Origin: Bacteroidaceae bacterium
GTDB lineage: Bacteria > Bacteroidota > Bacteroidia > Bacteroidales > Bacteroidaceae
Assembly (NCBI GenBank): GCA_017615125.1
Contig: JAGAAS010000062.1
Location: forward strand, 1 to 64,000
DNA length: 64,000 nucleotides
Reading direction: 5' to 3'
This document shows positions 17,794 to 26,985 of this stretch, piece by piece; the stretch's first letter is position 1, and every line of letters starts with the position of its first letter. Position numbers and translations under genes: made by a program. The notes below the pieces were generated by a model. That model saw only the letters and a list, made by a program, of their open reading frames with translations, searched no databases and had not been told where the DNA came from.

Positions 17794-19593
17794 TTATTCT
17801 TCAACAGGAATAAATTTCACGTAGTCCCACATCTGACGATAGGTGGAAGCTGTCGATGCATTAGGATCCATGAGGACAGCCCTGAACGTATGGCTTTCGG
17901 TATCCCCGAACGTCACCTTTTCAAAGAGTGTCTCTCCTTGTACGGATTGCTGCGACGAAGGCCAGCCCTTCCACAGGTAGAGTTGTTTGAGGTAGTCATC
18001 AAGGGTGAACTTGACGGCACTTCCTCCTCCGTAAAACTTCTTTGCTAATGCCTTAGCCCCAGCATAGTAAAACTCAACTCTATATGTACCCCTCACCAAC
18101 GTGGGAGTGGTGAAAGTAATAGACCCAGTATAGCCCAGATTTACAATGAAAAGGTTGTTCAAATAAGCGTCCAACTCATTCGTCCAACTGACAGAAGAAT
18201 CAGTGCTTGCTTTGCATTTCCAAAAACCCACATTCAGCCAGGTACTCGATGTAGCAGCCTTACTATAAGTAAACGAATTAACGGTACCATATTTGCAAGT
18301 TTCCGAGATATCAACTTTATACTCCGCTCCGTCACAAGGGGTGGAGTAAAGGTTGCCGAGACTATTAGCTGCGCCATAACTGTTGGCAATGGAAATAATA
18401 TCCGTACTATTACATAAGTCCCAGATAACAACAGAGGGCTCGGGACACCAGATAGGCATTATTCCACTTATTTTATGAACGACACCGTTGCAAGCCCGTA
18501 TGTTTGAACGTATGAAACGACAGCCGCCGTTGTCGCCTCCATTGATAAACGTTTCGCCTACCAACGTCTGTATGGTCAGAATTTCATGGGGCTCGCGGGT
18601 GTCGTATATTTTCAACTCTCCTTCCGTTGAAGTATAAATCAGTGTACTTTTATCGTTGTTACCATCAATAATATGGTATGAAACATAACGGTGCAACACG
18701 CTGGAGCTATCCGTATCAGCAGCAGAAGGCGAAGCTTCAGTATCTACTCTTTTTAGATAGGTTACCAGCCCGTCCACATCATTTATTCCCTGCTGCTTGT
18801 ATACGTCATCAGGAACGGCAAGAACTGTATGATAGATATAATTGACAGTGTAACCTCCCATCAATTGCCAGACAGTATCGGTAGTAACACGAAGAGTTTC
18901 GTCTATCCCCGTTCGCCCGATGGCATCTAAGAAGATGGTGTATTCGCCATAGTCGTTCAGCTTCTCTAGCACATTCTCGATGAGGGGACGGACTACGCCT
19001 CCCACACGATAGACCATACCGTTAGCGGTCTGGTGTGCCATCTCGACAACAGAAGCCATATTGTTCAGATAGACGGTGAGTGTGTCCTCGGGATGTACGT
19101 TGGGGAGGTCAGCATCGTCGACATCGCTAGGGGTATGGCCGTATGCCAACGCGAGGTAGTCGCCAAAAAGGGTAGGCACGCTGATGCTGCCCTCGTTGAC
19201 ATACTGAATAAACGAGTTCTCGGAGAGGGAGGTACGAAGCAAGTGTACCTGAATAACTTGACGGGCATATTCCTTGCTGAGTTGGTCAAACGAAGTGATG
19301 TTCTTCTGCTCCATGAAATCTTTCATAGCATTGTTGTCGGGAGCAAACACGGTGACCGTCGTGCTGGCATCGTTAAGTGCGTTGTAATAATCGGCATACT
19401 TCAGAAAATCCAGAAACATGGAATACTCTTCTGCATGCTTTTCCATGAATGCGACATTCGTAATTTTCGTGTCGTCACCATCGTCCAACTCAAACATTTG
19501 ACCCATGTAAGGATCTTCACATGCAAAGAGCACCAACAGAGCACTTGCGACGGGAAGAACTGTTCGGAGAATAGTTGAATATGTTTTCTTCAT
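17794..19593 (-). CDS. FAS1-domain surface lipoprotein B
   Basis: 599-residue lipoprotein; start at 19593 is chosen because it follows AAAGGAAAAAA and gives lipobox LFAC (Cys 25), while the longer open frame runs into the upstream SusD gene. Two FAS1 domains: about 40-190 (YADYYNALNDASTTVTVFAPDN, then a conserved QVIQVHLL helix) and about 205-380 (YTIFLDAIGRTGIDETL, VLAVPDDVY). The last 180 residues form a beta-sandwich-like module. Probably a surface glycan-binding partner of a neighbouring SusC/SusD pair. It lies 16 bases after the SusD-2 stop. Confidence 0.82.
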   Translation of the reverse strand: MKKTYSTILRTVLPVASALLVLFACEDPYMGQMFELDDGDDTKITNVAFMEKHAEEYSMFLDFLKYADYYNALNDASTTVTVFAPDNNAMKDFMEQKNITSFDQLSKEYARQVIQVHLLRTSLSENSFIQYVNEGSISVPTLFGDYLALAYGHTPSDVDDADLPNVHPEDTLTVYLNNMASVVEMAHQTANGMVYRVGGVVRPLIENVLEKLNDYGEYTIFLDAIGRTGIDETLRVTTDTVWQLMGGYTVNYIYHTVLAVPDDVYKQQGINDVDGLVTYLKRVDTEASPSAADTDSSSVLHRYVSYHIIDGNNDKSTLIYTSTEGELKIYDTREPHEILTIQTLVGETFINGGDNGGCRFIRSNIRACNGVVHKISGIMPIWCPEPSVVIWDLCNSTDIISIANSYGAANSLGNLYSTPCDGAEYKVDISETCKYGTVNSFTYSKAATSSTWLNVGFWKCKASTDSSVSWTNELDAYLNNLFIVNLGYTGSITFTTPTLVRGTYRVEFYYAGAKALAKKFYGGGSAVKFTLDDYLKQLYLWKGWPSSQQSVQGETLFEKVTFGDTESHTFRAVLMDPNASTASTYRQMWDYVKFIPVEE

Positions 19594-19609
19594 ATTTTTT
19601 TCCTTTCTT

Positions 19610-21181
19610 CTATTTATAATATGGGTTCTGGATAAGAAGCGGATTGTTTTCCAACTCGTCTTCCCATACAGGAAGGAAGAGAGCGTTGTTGTCAGAAAGA
19701 ACAGAACGGAACCAGCTGGTGCTGGCCTGCTTGTTAAAGTCAAGCAACCTAGCAAGGAGGAACGACTCCTTGTACTTAAATCCGTCGCGGCGTCCAAAGC
19801 GGAGCATATCGTACCACGCCTTTCCTTCGCCAGCAAATTCTGTTGCACGCTCATTAAGCAGGCATTCCAACAGTTCAAATTCGGTTGTGTTGGCGGGGTC
19901 GATGTCAACGTCGCCCAGATTGGCGCGGTTGTGAATCTGATTGATGAGAGCTACAGCCTCTGGCCAACGGCTCGAGCCTTGCAGAATCAATGCCTCGGCT
20001 TTCATCAGAACAACGTCGGCCACACGGTAGATAATAAAGTTGGGGTCGTAATGCTCACTGGTGCGCTTTTCGGTTAAGACACCCGACCCGAAATACTTCC
20101 AGCAATAACCTGTTTCAGCGGATACGTAGGCATTGGGCATGGGACAATAGAAGCCTCCATACAACGTGCGCACCTCTTCAACCATATGTTGCCGAGTGTA
20201 GTTTATCTCGTCAATGAACATTTCTGTCATCTTCTTCGAGAAGGCATATACACGTGAAGAACTGCTATTGTCGAACAAATAGGGCAGATTGTTCAGCTGC
20301 TTTTCCTCCTCGTCCCACTGCAGCTCAAAGATAGATTCGTTGGAGTTGCCGGGATTGAAGATAGAAAACCAAGAGGCATGTGAAGGCGTTGCCAGCAACG
20401 TAGGGGCATAAGGCGACGTGGAATGAAGCAGCATGTCGCAATAGCGCTCGGCAGCCGCATAATCCTCACTCCAAAGAGAGACGTCGGCCATCAGAGCATA
20501 GAGAGCCCAGCGTGTGGCACGTCCTTTGTTTTCCCAGCGCTTGTTGAAGTATTCTTTCGCAGCACCTGACTCAAGAGCCGCTGTGATGTCTTTTTTGATT
20601 TGGGCAATGACATCAGCTTCGGACGACTGCCCCACATGATAGCTTTGCGAGTCGTCTTCGTACGGTTCGAGGATGAGGGGGACGTCACGCCAGTTACGGA
20701 CAAGATAGAAGTAGCTGAGTGCCCGAAGAAAACGGGCTTCCGCCTTGTGGGCATTCATCATGTTCTCGTCATACGTGTCGTCGTTTGCCAAAGCCTTGTC
20801 GGCATTGGCTATGACACCGTTTGCCACATTTATGACTTCGTAGAAAGGCCCCCAATTGGCAATGTTCCTATCGGTTTCCTTTATGCGAAATTCCTGAAGA
20901 CTGCTATAGGCACCGCGGCTGAACATATGCCCGGCACGTAGCTCTCCCAACGGGAGAAGCTGGGTGGTTACCATCTGCCGATAATAGTAATAGCCGCCAT
21001 TTAACATGGCTTCTACCTCCTCTTTCGACGACCAATAATAGTCGCTTACTTGGTCGTTTTGTGGATAAACCTCAAGCCATTCTGTGCACGAAGTCTGAGA
21101 CAAGGCAAAGATGAGCACAACGAAGGAAAACCTGAAAATATTCGCAAAGGAAAATTTCTTATTCTTTCTCTTTCTTTCCAT
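19610..21181 (-). CDS. SusD/RagB-family lipoprotein (pair 2)
   Basis: 523-residue SusD protein. The signal peptide is long and basic (MERKRKNKKF...) and ends at lipobox SQTSC (Cys 32). It contains the standard AEARFLRALSYFYLVRNWRDVPLI helix near 150, and WPEAVALINQIHNRA plus the C-terminal RATEFAGEGKAWYDMLRFGRR motif near 440-470 of typical SusD proteins. Operon position directly follows SusC-2 (12 bases). Confidence 0.95.
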   Translation of the reverse strand: MERKRKNKKFSFANIFRFSFVVLIFALSQTSCTEWLEVYPQNDQVSDYYWSSKEEVEAMLNGGYYYYRQMVTTQLLPLGELRAGHMFSRGAYSSLQEFRIKETDRNIANWGPFYEVINVANGVIANADKALANDDTYDENMMNAHKAEARFLRALSYFYLVRNWRDVPLILEPYEDDSQSYHVGQSSEADVIAQIKKDITAALESGAAKEYFNKRWENKGRATRWALYALMADVSLWSEDYAAAERYCDMLLHSTSPYAPTLLATPSHASWFSIFNPGNSNESIFELQWDEEEKQLNNLPYLFDNSSSSRVYAFSKKMTEMFIDEINYTRQHMVEEVRTLYGGFYCPMPNAYVSAETGYCWKYFGSGVLTEKRTSEHYDPNFIIYRVADVVLMKAEALILQGSSRWPEAVALINQIHNRANLGDVDIDPANTTEFELLECLLNERATEFAGEGKAWYDMLRFGRRDGFKYKESFLLARLLDFNKQASTSWFRSVLSDNNALFLPVWEDELENNPLLIQNPYYK

Positions 21182-21193
21182 TTTCTTTCTTTT

Positions 21194-24100
21194 TTAGAAG
21201 TTTATCGTTACACCGCATGAAAGTCTCCTTGAGCGTGGGGTCTGTGCGTTATCGACAGCAATTGACGTAACGTTGCTTGGCAGCGTAACTTCAGGATCCT
21301 GCCCTGTGTAGTTGGTCCAAGTAAACAAATCGTAGCCAGTGAGGAACATATTAGCACTGTTGATGCTTACTTTCCGACAAAAGTCTTTGGGCAGATTGTA
21401 CGAAAGCGACAACGTTTTCAGCCGCAAGAAGGAACAGTCTTCCACAAACCGGTCGGAGCCCAGATAGTTCAAGCCGTATCTCCAAAGGGCACGGGGAATC
21501 TCCGTATTGGCGGCATCGCCTTCGCTGCGCCAGCGTCGCAGGACAGAAAGGCTCTGATTGTCGGTGCCATACATAGCCTCACTGTTCATACGAGCTTGGT
21601 TGACAATCTTCTGCCCCAAACGGTAGTGAAGGAATGTAGTCAACGAAACTTTCCTGTAACGGAGGGTGAAACCTCCCCCCCCCGTAACAACAGGATTGGA
21701 ATTGCCGATATAGACAATGTCGCTCTGGTTGATGACACCATCGTGATTCACGTCTTCGTATCTGGCATCGCCAGGGAAACATACGAAAGTGCCATTTTTC
21801 ATGACGACGGGTTTTCCGTCAATATCCGTCATTACATTACCTTCTGCATCACGGGCATATGTTTCCTGAGTGTTGTCGTAAACGCCCAGATAACGGTAGC
21901 CGAAGAAGCTGCCAACGGGTGCCCCTTCGATGATACGCTGGGCATAGGTACCATTGGACAGGCTGTATGTGCTCTCAGGGAGATTTTCCGGCAACTTCTC
22001 AATGCGGTTGATATTACGGGCAATATTGTAGTTAAGGCTCAACTTCCAGTCTTTGGTATCGAGAGCGGTATAGTCGATACGGAATTCCCAACCTGTATTG
22101 CTCATTTCGCCACTATTGAAGTACTCTATAGTGTTTCCTTGGCTATTATAGCCTGTGGTTGTGGGGACGTTGATTCGTCGCTGCAACAAGTCGGTGACAT
22201 ATTTATAGTAGATGTCGAACGTGGTTGTCAGCCTATCCTCAAAGAACCCCAAGTCGAAGCCCCCATCATATTCCGTAGCTGTCTGCCACTTCAGATTGTT
22301 AAGTTGCACTCTTACAGGAACGATGGCAGGATTGTCCATATAACCGTCGCCCAGCGCCGAGTAGGTTCCCATGTAGGGAGCTGTGCCGCTGGGAGAGGCT
22401 CCGCTTTGTCCATAGCTGGTTCGCAGTTTGAATGTGCTTAGCCAGTCGACATCTGACAGCCACGCCTCCTCTTTCATGTGCCACGCAAGACCAAAGGAGG
22501 GGAATAAACCCCAGCGGTTGGCCTTGCCTAGGGATGAATTGCCTTCCATGTTAAGGGTTGTGCTGACAATATATCTATTCAGCAACGTATAGTTAAGCCC
22601 GACAATACCATTGACTGAACGGACCTGCGACTGCCCTGAGCCGCGACTTACAACAAGTCCGTTGGTGGAGGGGTCGGAAGCATGGGCTGAAGCCACGCCG
22701 CTAATGGTATTGGTATAATTACTGTTCCGGCTGTCGCTGGTGCGCCAAACCCCTGTGGCAACAAGATTGTGGACATCATCCCAATTGTGGCGATAAATAA
22801 GTTTGTTTTCTGTCTGCAAAGCCAAGTTATCGCTATAGGCATCGGTACTTTGGTTTGCATAAGGGCTGTCCATGGTCACTCCAGTAGCAACCTGAGGAAG
22901 GAAAGCACGGTTTTTGATGGTAATGAACTTCATGCTGACATATCCCGTATAGGTGAAGCCGGGGAGAATGTCGTAGTTGATGCGGAAGTTCATCTTCTCC
23001 TCCTGTTGGAGGCTGTTGTTGTAACTTTCGGCGGCCATCGCGATGGGATGGAAGCTGTTGCTGCCGGTAAAGGCTCCTTGGAACTCGCGGCTGTTCTGAC
23101 GATTAAAGTAGCGGGAGGTAGGTTGAAGTGTCTCGTCGTCGATCCAATAGGGACTTTTGTTCGGCATTTTGAGCATGGCCTCGGAGCGGACACGGTCGGT
23201 CCAGTTGGCCTGCTTGTTGGTTTCGGCAAACGAGAAGTCGGCATCGACACGCAGCTTGTCGCTGAACCGGTAGCCGATGTTAAGCGTGGTAGAGAAGCGG
23301 TCGAGGTTGGTGCCAATGGTGGTTCCGTCTTCATCGGCATAGGCAAGGGAGAAACGGTAGGTTGCCTTCTCGCCTCCACCGCTCATGCTGAAGTTGTTGT
23401 CGGTGGTATAGGCATCCTGTACCACGGTGCTGAGCCAGTCGGTGGAGACATTGTATTCGTTGAAGTAACGCCAGTCCTTATTGAAGTTGATTTCGGGAGT
23501 GTCGTAGAGGAGTTCTAGCAGGGCGGCGCTGGTACTGACGCCCTTGGCGTTGGCGGTGTTCCAGATGGCATCCTCGATGAAGGCTACGTATTCCTTTCCG
23601 TCGAGCATGGGGATGGAATGGGGCTCGTATTTTGCCGAAAACTTGGTACTGAACGTGAAGCGGGGCTTGCCCTTGGTGCCGGTCTTGGTAGTGATGAGGA
23701 GCACGCCGTTGGCTCCTGCCGTTCCGTAGATGGCAGTGGAGGCAGCATCCTTCAGCACCTCGATGGACTCTATGTCGTAGGGCGAGAGGTTGAGCATGTC
23801 GGCATAGTCCTCGTTGTTGGCTGTGGCAAAGTCGAAGGAGTCGTCAATGGTGGTGTTGTAACGCACACCGTTGATGACGATGAGCGGGTCGGCACTGGTG
23901 TTGAGGGTAGCTGTTCCGCGGATGCGGATGGAGTTTTTGGCACCTGGATCACCGCTTGCCAGAATGTCAACACCTGCCAGGCGCCCCTGCAGGGCTTCCT
24001 CGACGGATGTAACGGGAGAGATTTCCACAATCTCGTCCAGCTTGATGCGCTGTGTGGCAGCCGTCTGCTCACGATCGGTGATGCCCATCTCGCTCTTGTG

Positions 24101-24460
24101 GACTTGGGATGCTGAGACAACCACTTCTCCCAGCGTCTGCGTGTCCTCGGCCATAGTCACATCGATAGTGCTTTGCCCTGTGTAAGCAAACGTCTGTGTC
24201 TTCATGCCGATGTAGGAGAACACGATGGAGAGCTTCCCCTCGTTCTCGGGAATGCGCAGGCTATATTCACCGTTGAAGTTGGTGATAGTGCCGTCAACGA
24301 CACGGTTCTGCGTGTTGTAGATGGAGACGTTTACTCCTATGGCAGGCTCCTTGTCGTCGCCAAACATCTCATAGACATGTCCCGTGAGCATCCTCTGGGC
24401 AGAGAGTTGAAAGCTGAAAGCCGAAAGGCAGAGCAGTAACAATAATATCTGTTTTTTCAT
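21194..24460 (-). CDS. SusC-family TonB-dependent transporter (pair 2)
   Basis: 1088-residue outer-membrane importer; start at 24460 is chosen because MKKQILLLLLCLSAFSFQLSAQ is a normal signal peptide, and the longer frame adds an unlikely leader. The carboxypeptidase-like domain (MLTGHVYEMFGDDKEPAIGVNV) runs about 22-105, followed by a TonB-box-like GEVVVSASQV, the plug with IRIRGTATLNTSADPLIVINGVRY and EVLKDAASTAIYGTAGANGVLLI, and the barrel ending in LSCGVTINF. A run of nine G (minus strand, 21675-21683) encodes part of a GGGG stretch late in the barrel and could be a slippage site. It lies 32 bases after the first FAS1 gene. Confidence 0.96.
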   Translation of the reverse strand: MKKQILLLLLCLSAFSFQLSAQRMLTGHVYEMFGDDKEPAIGVNVSIYNTQNRVVDGTITNFNGEYSLRIPENEGKLSIVFSYIGMKTQTFAYTGQSTIDVTMAEDTQTLGEVVVSASQVHKSEMGITDREQTAATQRIKLDEIVEISPVTSVEEALQGRLAGVDILASGDPGAKNSIRIRGTATLNTSADPLIVINGVRYNTTIDDSFDFATANNEDYADMLNLSPYDIESIEVLKDAASTAIYGTAGANGVLLITTKTGTKGKPRFTFSTKFSAKYEPHSIPMLDGKEYVAFIEDAIWNTANAKGVSTSAALLELLYDTPEINFNKDWRYFNEYNVSTDWLSTVVQDAYTTDNNFSMSGGGEKATYRFSLAYADEDGTTIGTNLDRFSTTLNIGYRFSDKLRVDADFSFAETNKQANWTDRVRSEAMLKMPNKSPYWIDDETLQPTSRYFNRQNSREFQGAFTGSNSFHPIAMAAESYNNSLQQEEKMNFRINYDILPGFTYTGYVSMKFITIKNRAFLPQVATGVTMDSPYANQSTDAYSDNLALQTENKLIYRHNWDDVHNLVATGVWRTSDSRNSNYTNTISGVASAHASDPSTNGLVVSRGSGQSQVRSVNGIVGLNYTLLNRYIVSTTLNMEGNSSLGKANRWGLFPSFGLAWHMKEEAWLSDVDWLSTFKLRTSYGQSGASPSGTAPYMGTYSALGDGYMDNPAIVPVRVQLNNLKWQTATEYDGGFDLGFFEDRLTTTFDIYYKYVTDLLQRRINVPTTTGYNSQGNTIEYFNSGEMSNTGWEFRIDYTALDTKDWKLSLNYNIARNINRIEKLPENLPESTYSLSNGTYAQRIIEGAPVGSFFGYRYLGVYDNTQETYARDAEGNVMTDIDGKPVVMKNGTFVCFPGDARYEDVNHDGVINQSDIVYIGNSNPVVTGGGGFTLRYRKVSLTTFLHYRLGQKIVNQARMNSEAMYGTDNQSLSVLRRWRSEGDAANTEIPRALWRYGLNYLGSDRFVEDCSFLRLKTLSLSYNLPKDFCRKVSINSANMFLTGYDLFTWTNYTGQDPEVTLPSNVTSIAVDNAQTPRSRRLSCGVTINF
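21675..21683 (-). repeat. G9 homopolymer inside SusC-2
   Basis: Nine C on the plus strand (nine G in the coding sense) within codons for VTGGGGF. Loss or gain of one base would shift the frame in the last sixth of the barrel. Confidence 0.9.
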
Positions 24461-24492
24461 AATTGCAATCTGGTTGAATCGGTTTTCAAAAA

Positions 24493-26844
24493 TCAAAACA
24501 TCCCTTCGATAAACTGCACACATCCGTCGTTGAAGACAAAGGGCAGGTAATGGTAATCAGGGCAGAAGTCTATTTCGCGGTTACTGTCGAGCAGGCGGGC
24601 TGTGAGCTTGCTTCCCTTATCGGCAATAACGACTTTCACCGAGCGATAAGTGACGCGGCTGGTAGCCTCGTCGTAAATCTCTTCGGTGTTAAGCGTTTCC
24701 ATTCCCTTGGAGGTATCCTCGGCCCAGCCGAGATAGGGATAGTTGGTGATGCCTGCGCTGGAAAGAGGGATGAAGAACTGTTTGAGATAAGCCTGCAGGC
24801 TTTCCATATCGAAGACAACGATGCAGTCGAACAGGTTCTCCCCTGCCTCCAGCTTTTCTGCATCAAACGTCATTCCCGGTATGGCGTCAGCCTTGATAGC
24901 TTTGGTAACAGCATCGTTTGTGGGAATGAGCATCAACTGCATGTCGCCTTCCTGGAAGAAATTGTACTTTGCGCCGGTATACATCTCTGCCGTGATGAGC
25001 AGGTTCGTAAAGGCATAGTAGGGTAGCGACTCGTCAATCTTGTTATTCTCAGCCATCTGCTGGAAGCTCTTGTAGACGGTGAGGCTAGGCATTCCGACAA
25101 ACATAGCGCCCTCGTAGCTGTAGGCTTTGCCGTTGCTCCACGTGCCGTCGTCGCGGTAGGATTTCAATTCGTGGAAGGGCAAGAACACCTCTTCGTCGGT
25201 GCGCTGCTGGGGATAGATGCGCTCGTTGAAGCGGAAACTGTTGGAGATTTTTCCGTCCTGCACATACCAGTAGAAGCAGACATCGGGTGAGAAAGCGCGG
25301 AAAACTTGCTGCTTGCCGCTCACGCTGTCGAGCTCGGTGTCGGTGCAGGTGCTTTGCGAGAGGTCTACTAAGTGAGCATACGAGGCACTTGTCTTGAAAT
25401 CGGCACCTAAAGCCCGTCCGTCGCGCACAAGGTATTCGTTCCTAGCATCGTAGGAGATACCCATAGCCTCCACCTGGCTGTTGTCGGGCATAAGCGAAAG
25501 CATGCGAGTCTCGTCGCTCCACAACGTATTCTGAATCTCCCCGATGGAGGTAAGCATCATCAGATAGTAGCTGAAAGCCTTGTACTGATAGGCAGGACCT
25601 GTGACAGCCGCAAACATTGCTGGAACTGCCAGTTCCTCGCATCCGTAGAGCAAGCCGTTTTCGCAGAGGATGCGGTACTTCTGGGGCACAGCGTCGAGGT
25701 CCACGTTGATGACCGTTCCGTAGGAGTTTTCAATGTCGCCGCGCCTGAGTTCCTCGGGGAAGGCAATGTCATCGACGTACACGCAGTTGAACAGCAGCTT
25801 TTGTACGCTCTCGCGGCTCACCTGACTGAGGGAAGCGTAGCCGCCCTTTGCCCAGTAGTTGTTGAAGAAGTTGTCGAGCGCTGCATTTGTCGGAGCAAAA
25901 ATGCTGTATCCTACGCTCGAGAGTGTCGTCAGCTTGCTATAGTCGGTGCTGGGCCATTCACAAGCAATGTTTGCCATAGGCTTGGTGAACAAATGCTGGT
26001 AGAGCCGCTCTCCGTTGCCGTATTCCTGCGTTAGGTCAGGGTCGTAGGCATAGTATTCGTACTGCCGGTAGAGGGCGAGGAACTGGCTGAAGTTTTCGTC
26101 GGCACGCAGCTCGTCGAAGATTGTATTCAGGGGACGCAAAACGTGGTCTATCTCATGCACATAGCCATTCTTCGTAATCTGGTTCCCCTTTGTCACCGCA
26201 GCATTTGCTACGTTGAAGCCGATGCCCGTAGGGTTCCATTCCGTGCCGGGAAAGAAGTAGCGATAGTTCTCTTCGGCGTCTATCAGCTTGGTGTTGAAGT
26301 ACTTGTAGGAGAAGGTTGGCAGGAATCGCTCCTGATGATAGATGGTGACTTCCGTCTGTCGCGTGTTGTCAAACTCCGTCGTGTTCCTGTCGCGGCTTTT
26401 TGTGCGATGCTTGTAGTACATGCCCGCATTGATTTCCTTTTCCTCGTCCGTCACATCGTCTCCTTCTTCGGGGCGGAAGTTGATGAGCTTGTCGGCGCTG
26501 TAGGAATAGTACATCAGATGGAATCCTATGAGCTTGTCCAGCTCGTCGATGTCCATCTCGTCGATGCTGCTGATGCCGTTTTCGGCAAAGTAGGCTCGGA
26601 AGGCGTCGTCGTTGGGTGCCATCACGGTAACGATGCTCTTGCCGTCGACCATATCGCGATAGCCCGCCCTTTCGATGCCGCGAAGGAAGATGGAGTAGTT
26701 GCCGTCGGCCTCAAGCACCTCGTAGCAGTTCCCCTTGATCCAGTCAGGCCGCCGGTAGTATTCCGACATGTAGTCTTGGCAGGCTGTCAGCACCGTTGTC
26801 AGCACTAGCAGGGCGCTCATCCACCGGGTTTTCCTGTTTTCCAT
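24493..26844 (-). CDS. FAS1-domain surface lipoprotein A
   Basis: 783-residue lipoprotein with lipobox LTAC (Cys 22). FAS1 units can be picked out at about 45-250 (YSIFLRGIERAGYRDMV, VTVMAPNDDAFRAYF, GYVHEIDHVLRPL), about 255-400 (FSQFLALYRQYEYY, YSIFAPTNAALDNFF) and near 600-783 (MLIPTNDAVTKAI, then a closing HYLPFVFNDGCVQFIEG). It is the first gene of the SusC-2/SusD-2 set, 118 bases after PL1, with repeat copy C in the gap. I saw no good -7 box in the gap, so readthrough from the GH28 promoter is possible. Likely a surface glycan-binding protein; not an enzyme by any motif I can see. Confidence 0.82.
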   Translation of the reverse strand: MENRKTRWMSALLVLTTVLTACQDYMSEYYRRPDWIKGNCYEVLEADGNYSIFLRGIERAGYRDMVDGKSIVTVMAPNDDAFRAYFAENGISSIDEMDIDELDKLIGFHLMYYSYSADKLINFRPEEGDDVTDEEKEINAGMYYKHRTKSRDRNTTEFDNTRQTEVTIYHQERFLPTFSYKYFNTKLIDAEENYRYFFPGTEWNPTGIGFNVANAAVTKGNQITKNGYVHEIDHVLRPLNTIFDELRADENFSQFLALYRQYEYYAYDPDLTQEYGNGERLYQHLFTKPMANIACEWPSTDYSKLTTLSSVGYSIFAPTNAALDNFFNNYWAKGGYASLSQVSRESVQKLLFNCVYVDDIAFPEELRRGDIENSYGTVINVDLDAVPQKYRILCENGLLYGCEELAVPAMFAAVTGPAYQYKAFSYYLMMLTSIGEIQNTLWSDETRMLSLMPDNSQVEAMGISYDARNEYLVRDGRALGADFKTSASYAHLVDLSQSTCTDTELDSVSGKQQVFRAFSPDVCFYWYVQDGKISNSFRFNERIYPQQRTDEEVFLPFHELKSYRDDGTWSNGKAYSYEGAMFVGMPSLTVYKSFQQMAENNKIDESLPYYAFTNLLITAEMYTGAKYNFFQEGDMQLMLIPTNDAVTKAIKADAIPGMTFDAEKLEAGENLFDCIVVFDMESLQAYLKQFFIPLSSAGITNYPYLGWAEDTSKGMETLNTEEIYDEATSRVTYRSVKVVIADKGSKLTARLLDSNREIDFCPDYHYLPFVFNDGCVQFIEGMF

Positions 26845-26895
26845 TGTTCGATGTTGTTTTATGATGATTGTTGTCTTTCAAAAGTTCGTTTCAAT

Positions 26896-26985
26896 ATGAA
26901 GAAAGAATCTCGCCGTATGAAGAAGGGAAAAAATTTTTTCGAGAAGGAAAAAAATTTTTTCCTCAAAGAATAATTTTTTTCCCTT
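26896..26985. repeat. Modular intergenic repeat, copy C
   Basis: Inverse module order: ATGAAGAAAGAATCTCGCCGTATGAAG first, then GAAGGGAAAAAATTTTTTCGAGAAGG and a second AAAATTTTTT. It covers the last codons and stop of PL1 (GKKIIL is encoded by repeat sequence) and could attenuate transcription between PL1 and the FAS1/SusC genes. Confidence 0.8.
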
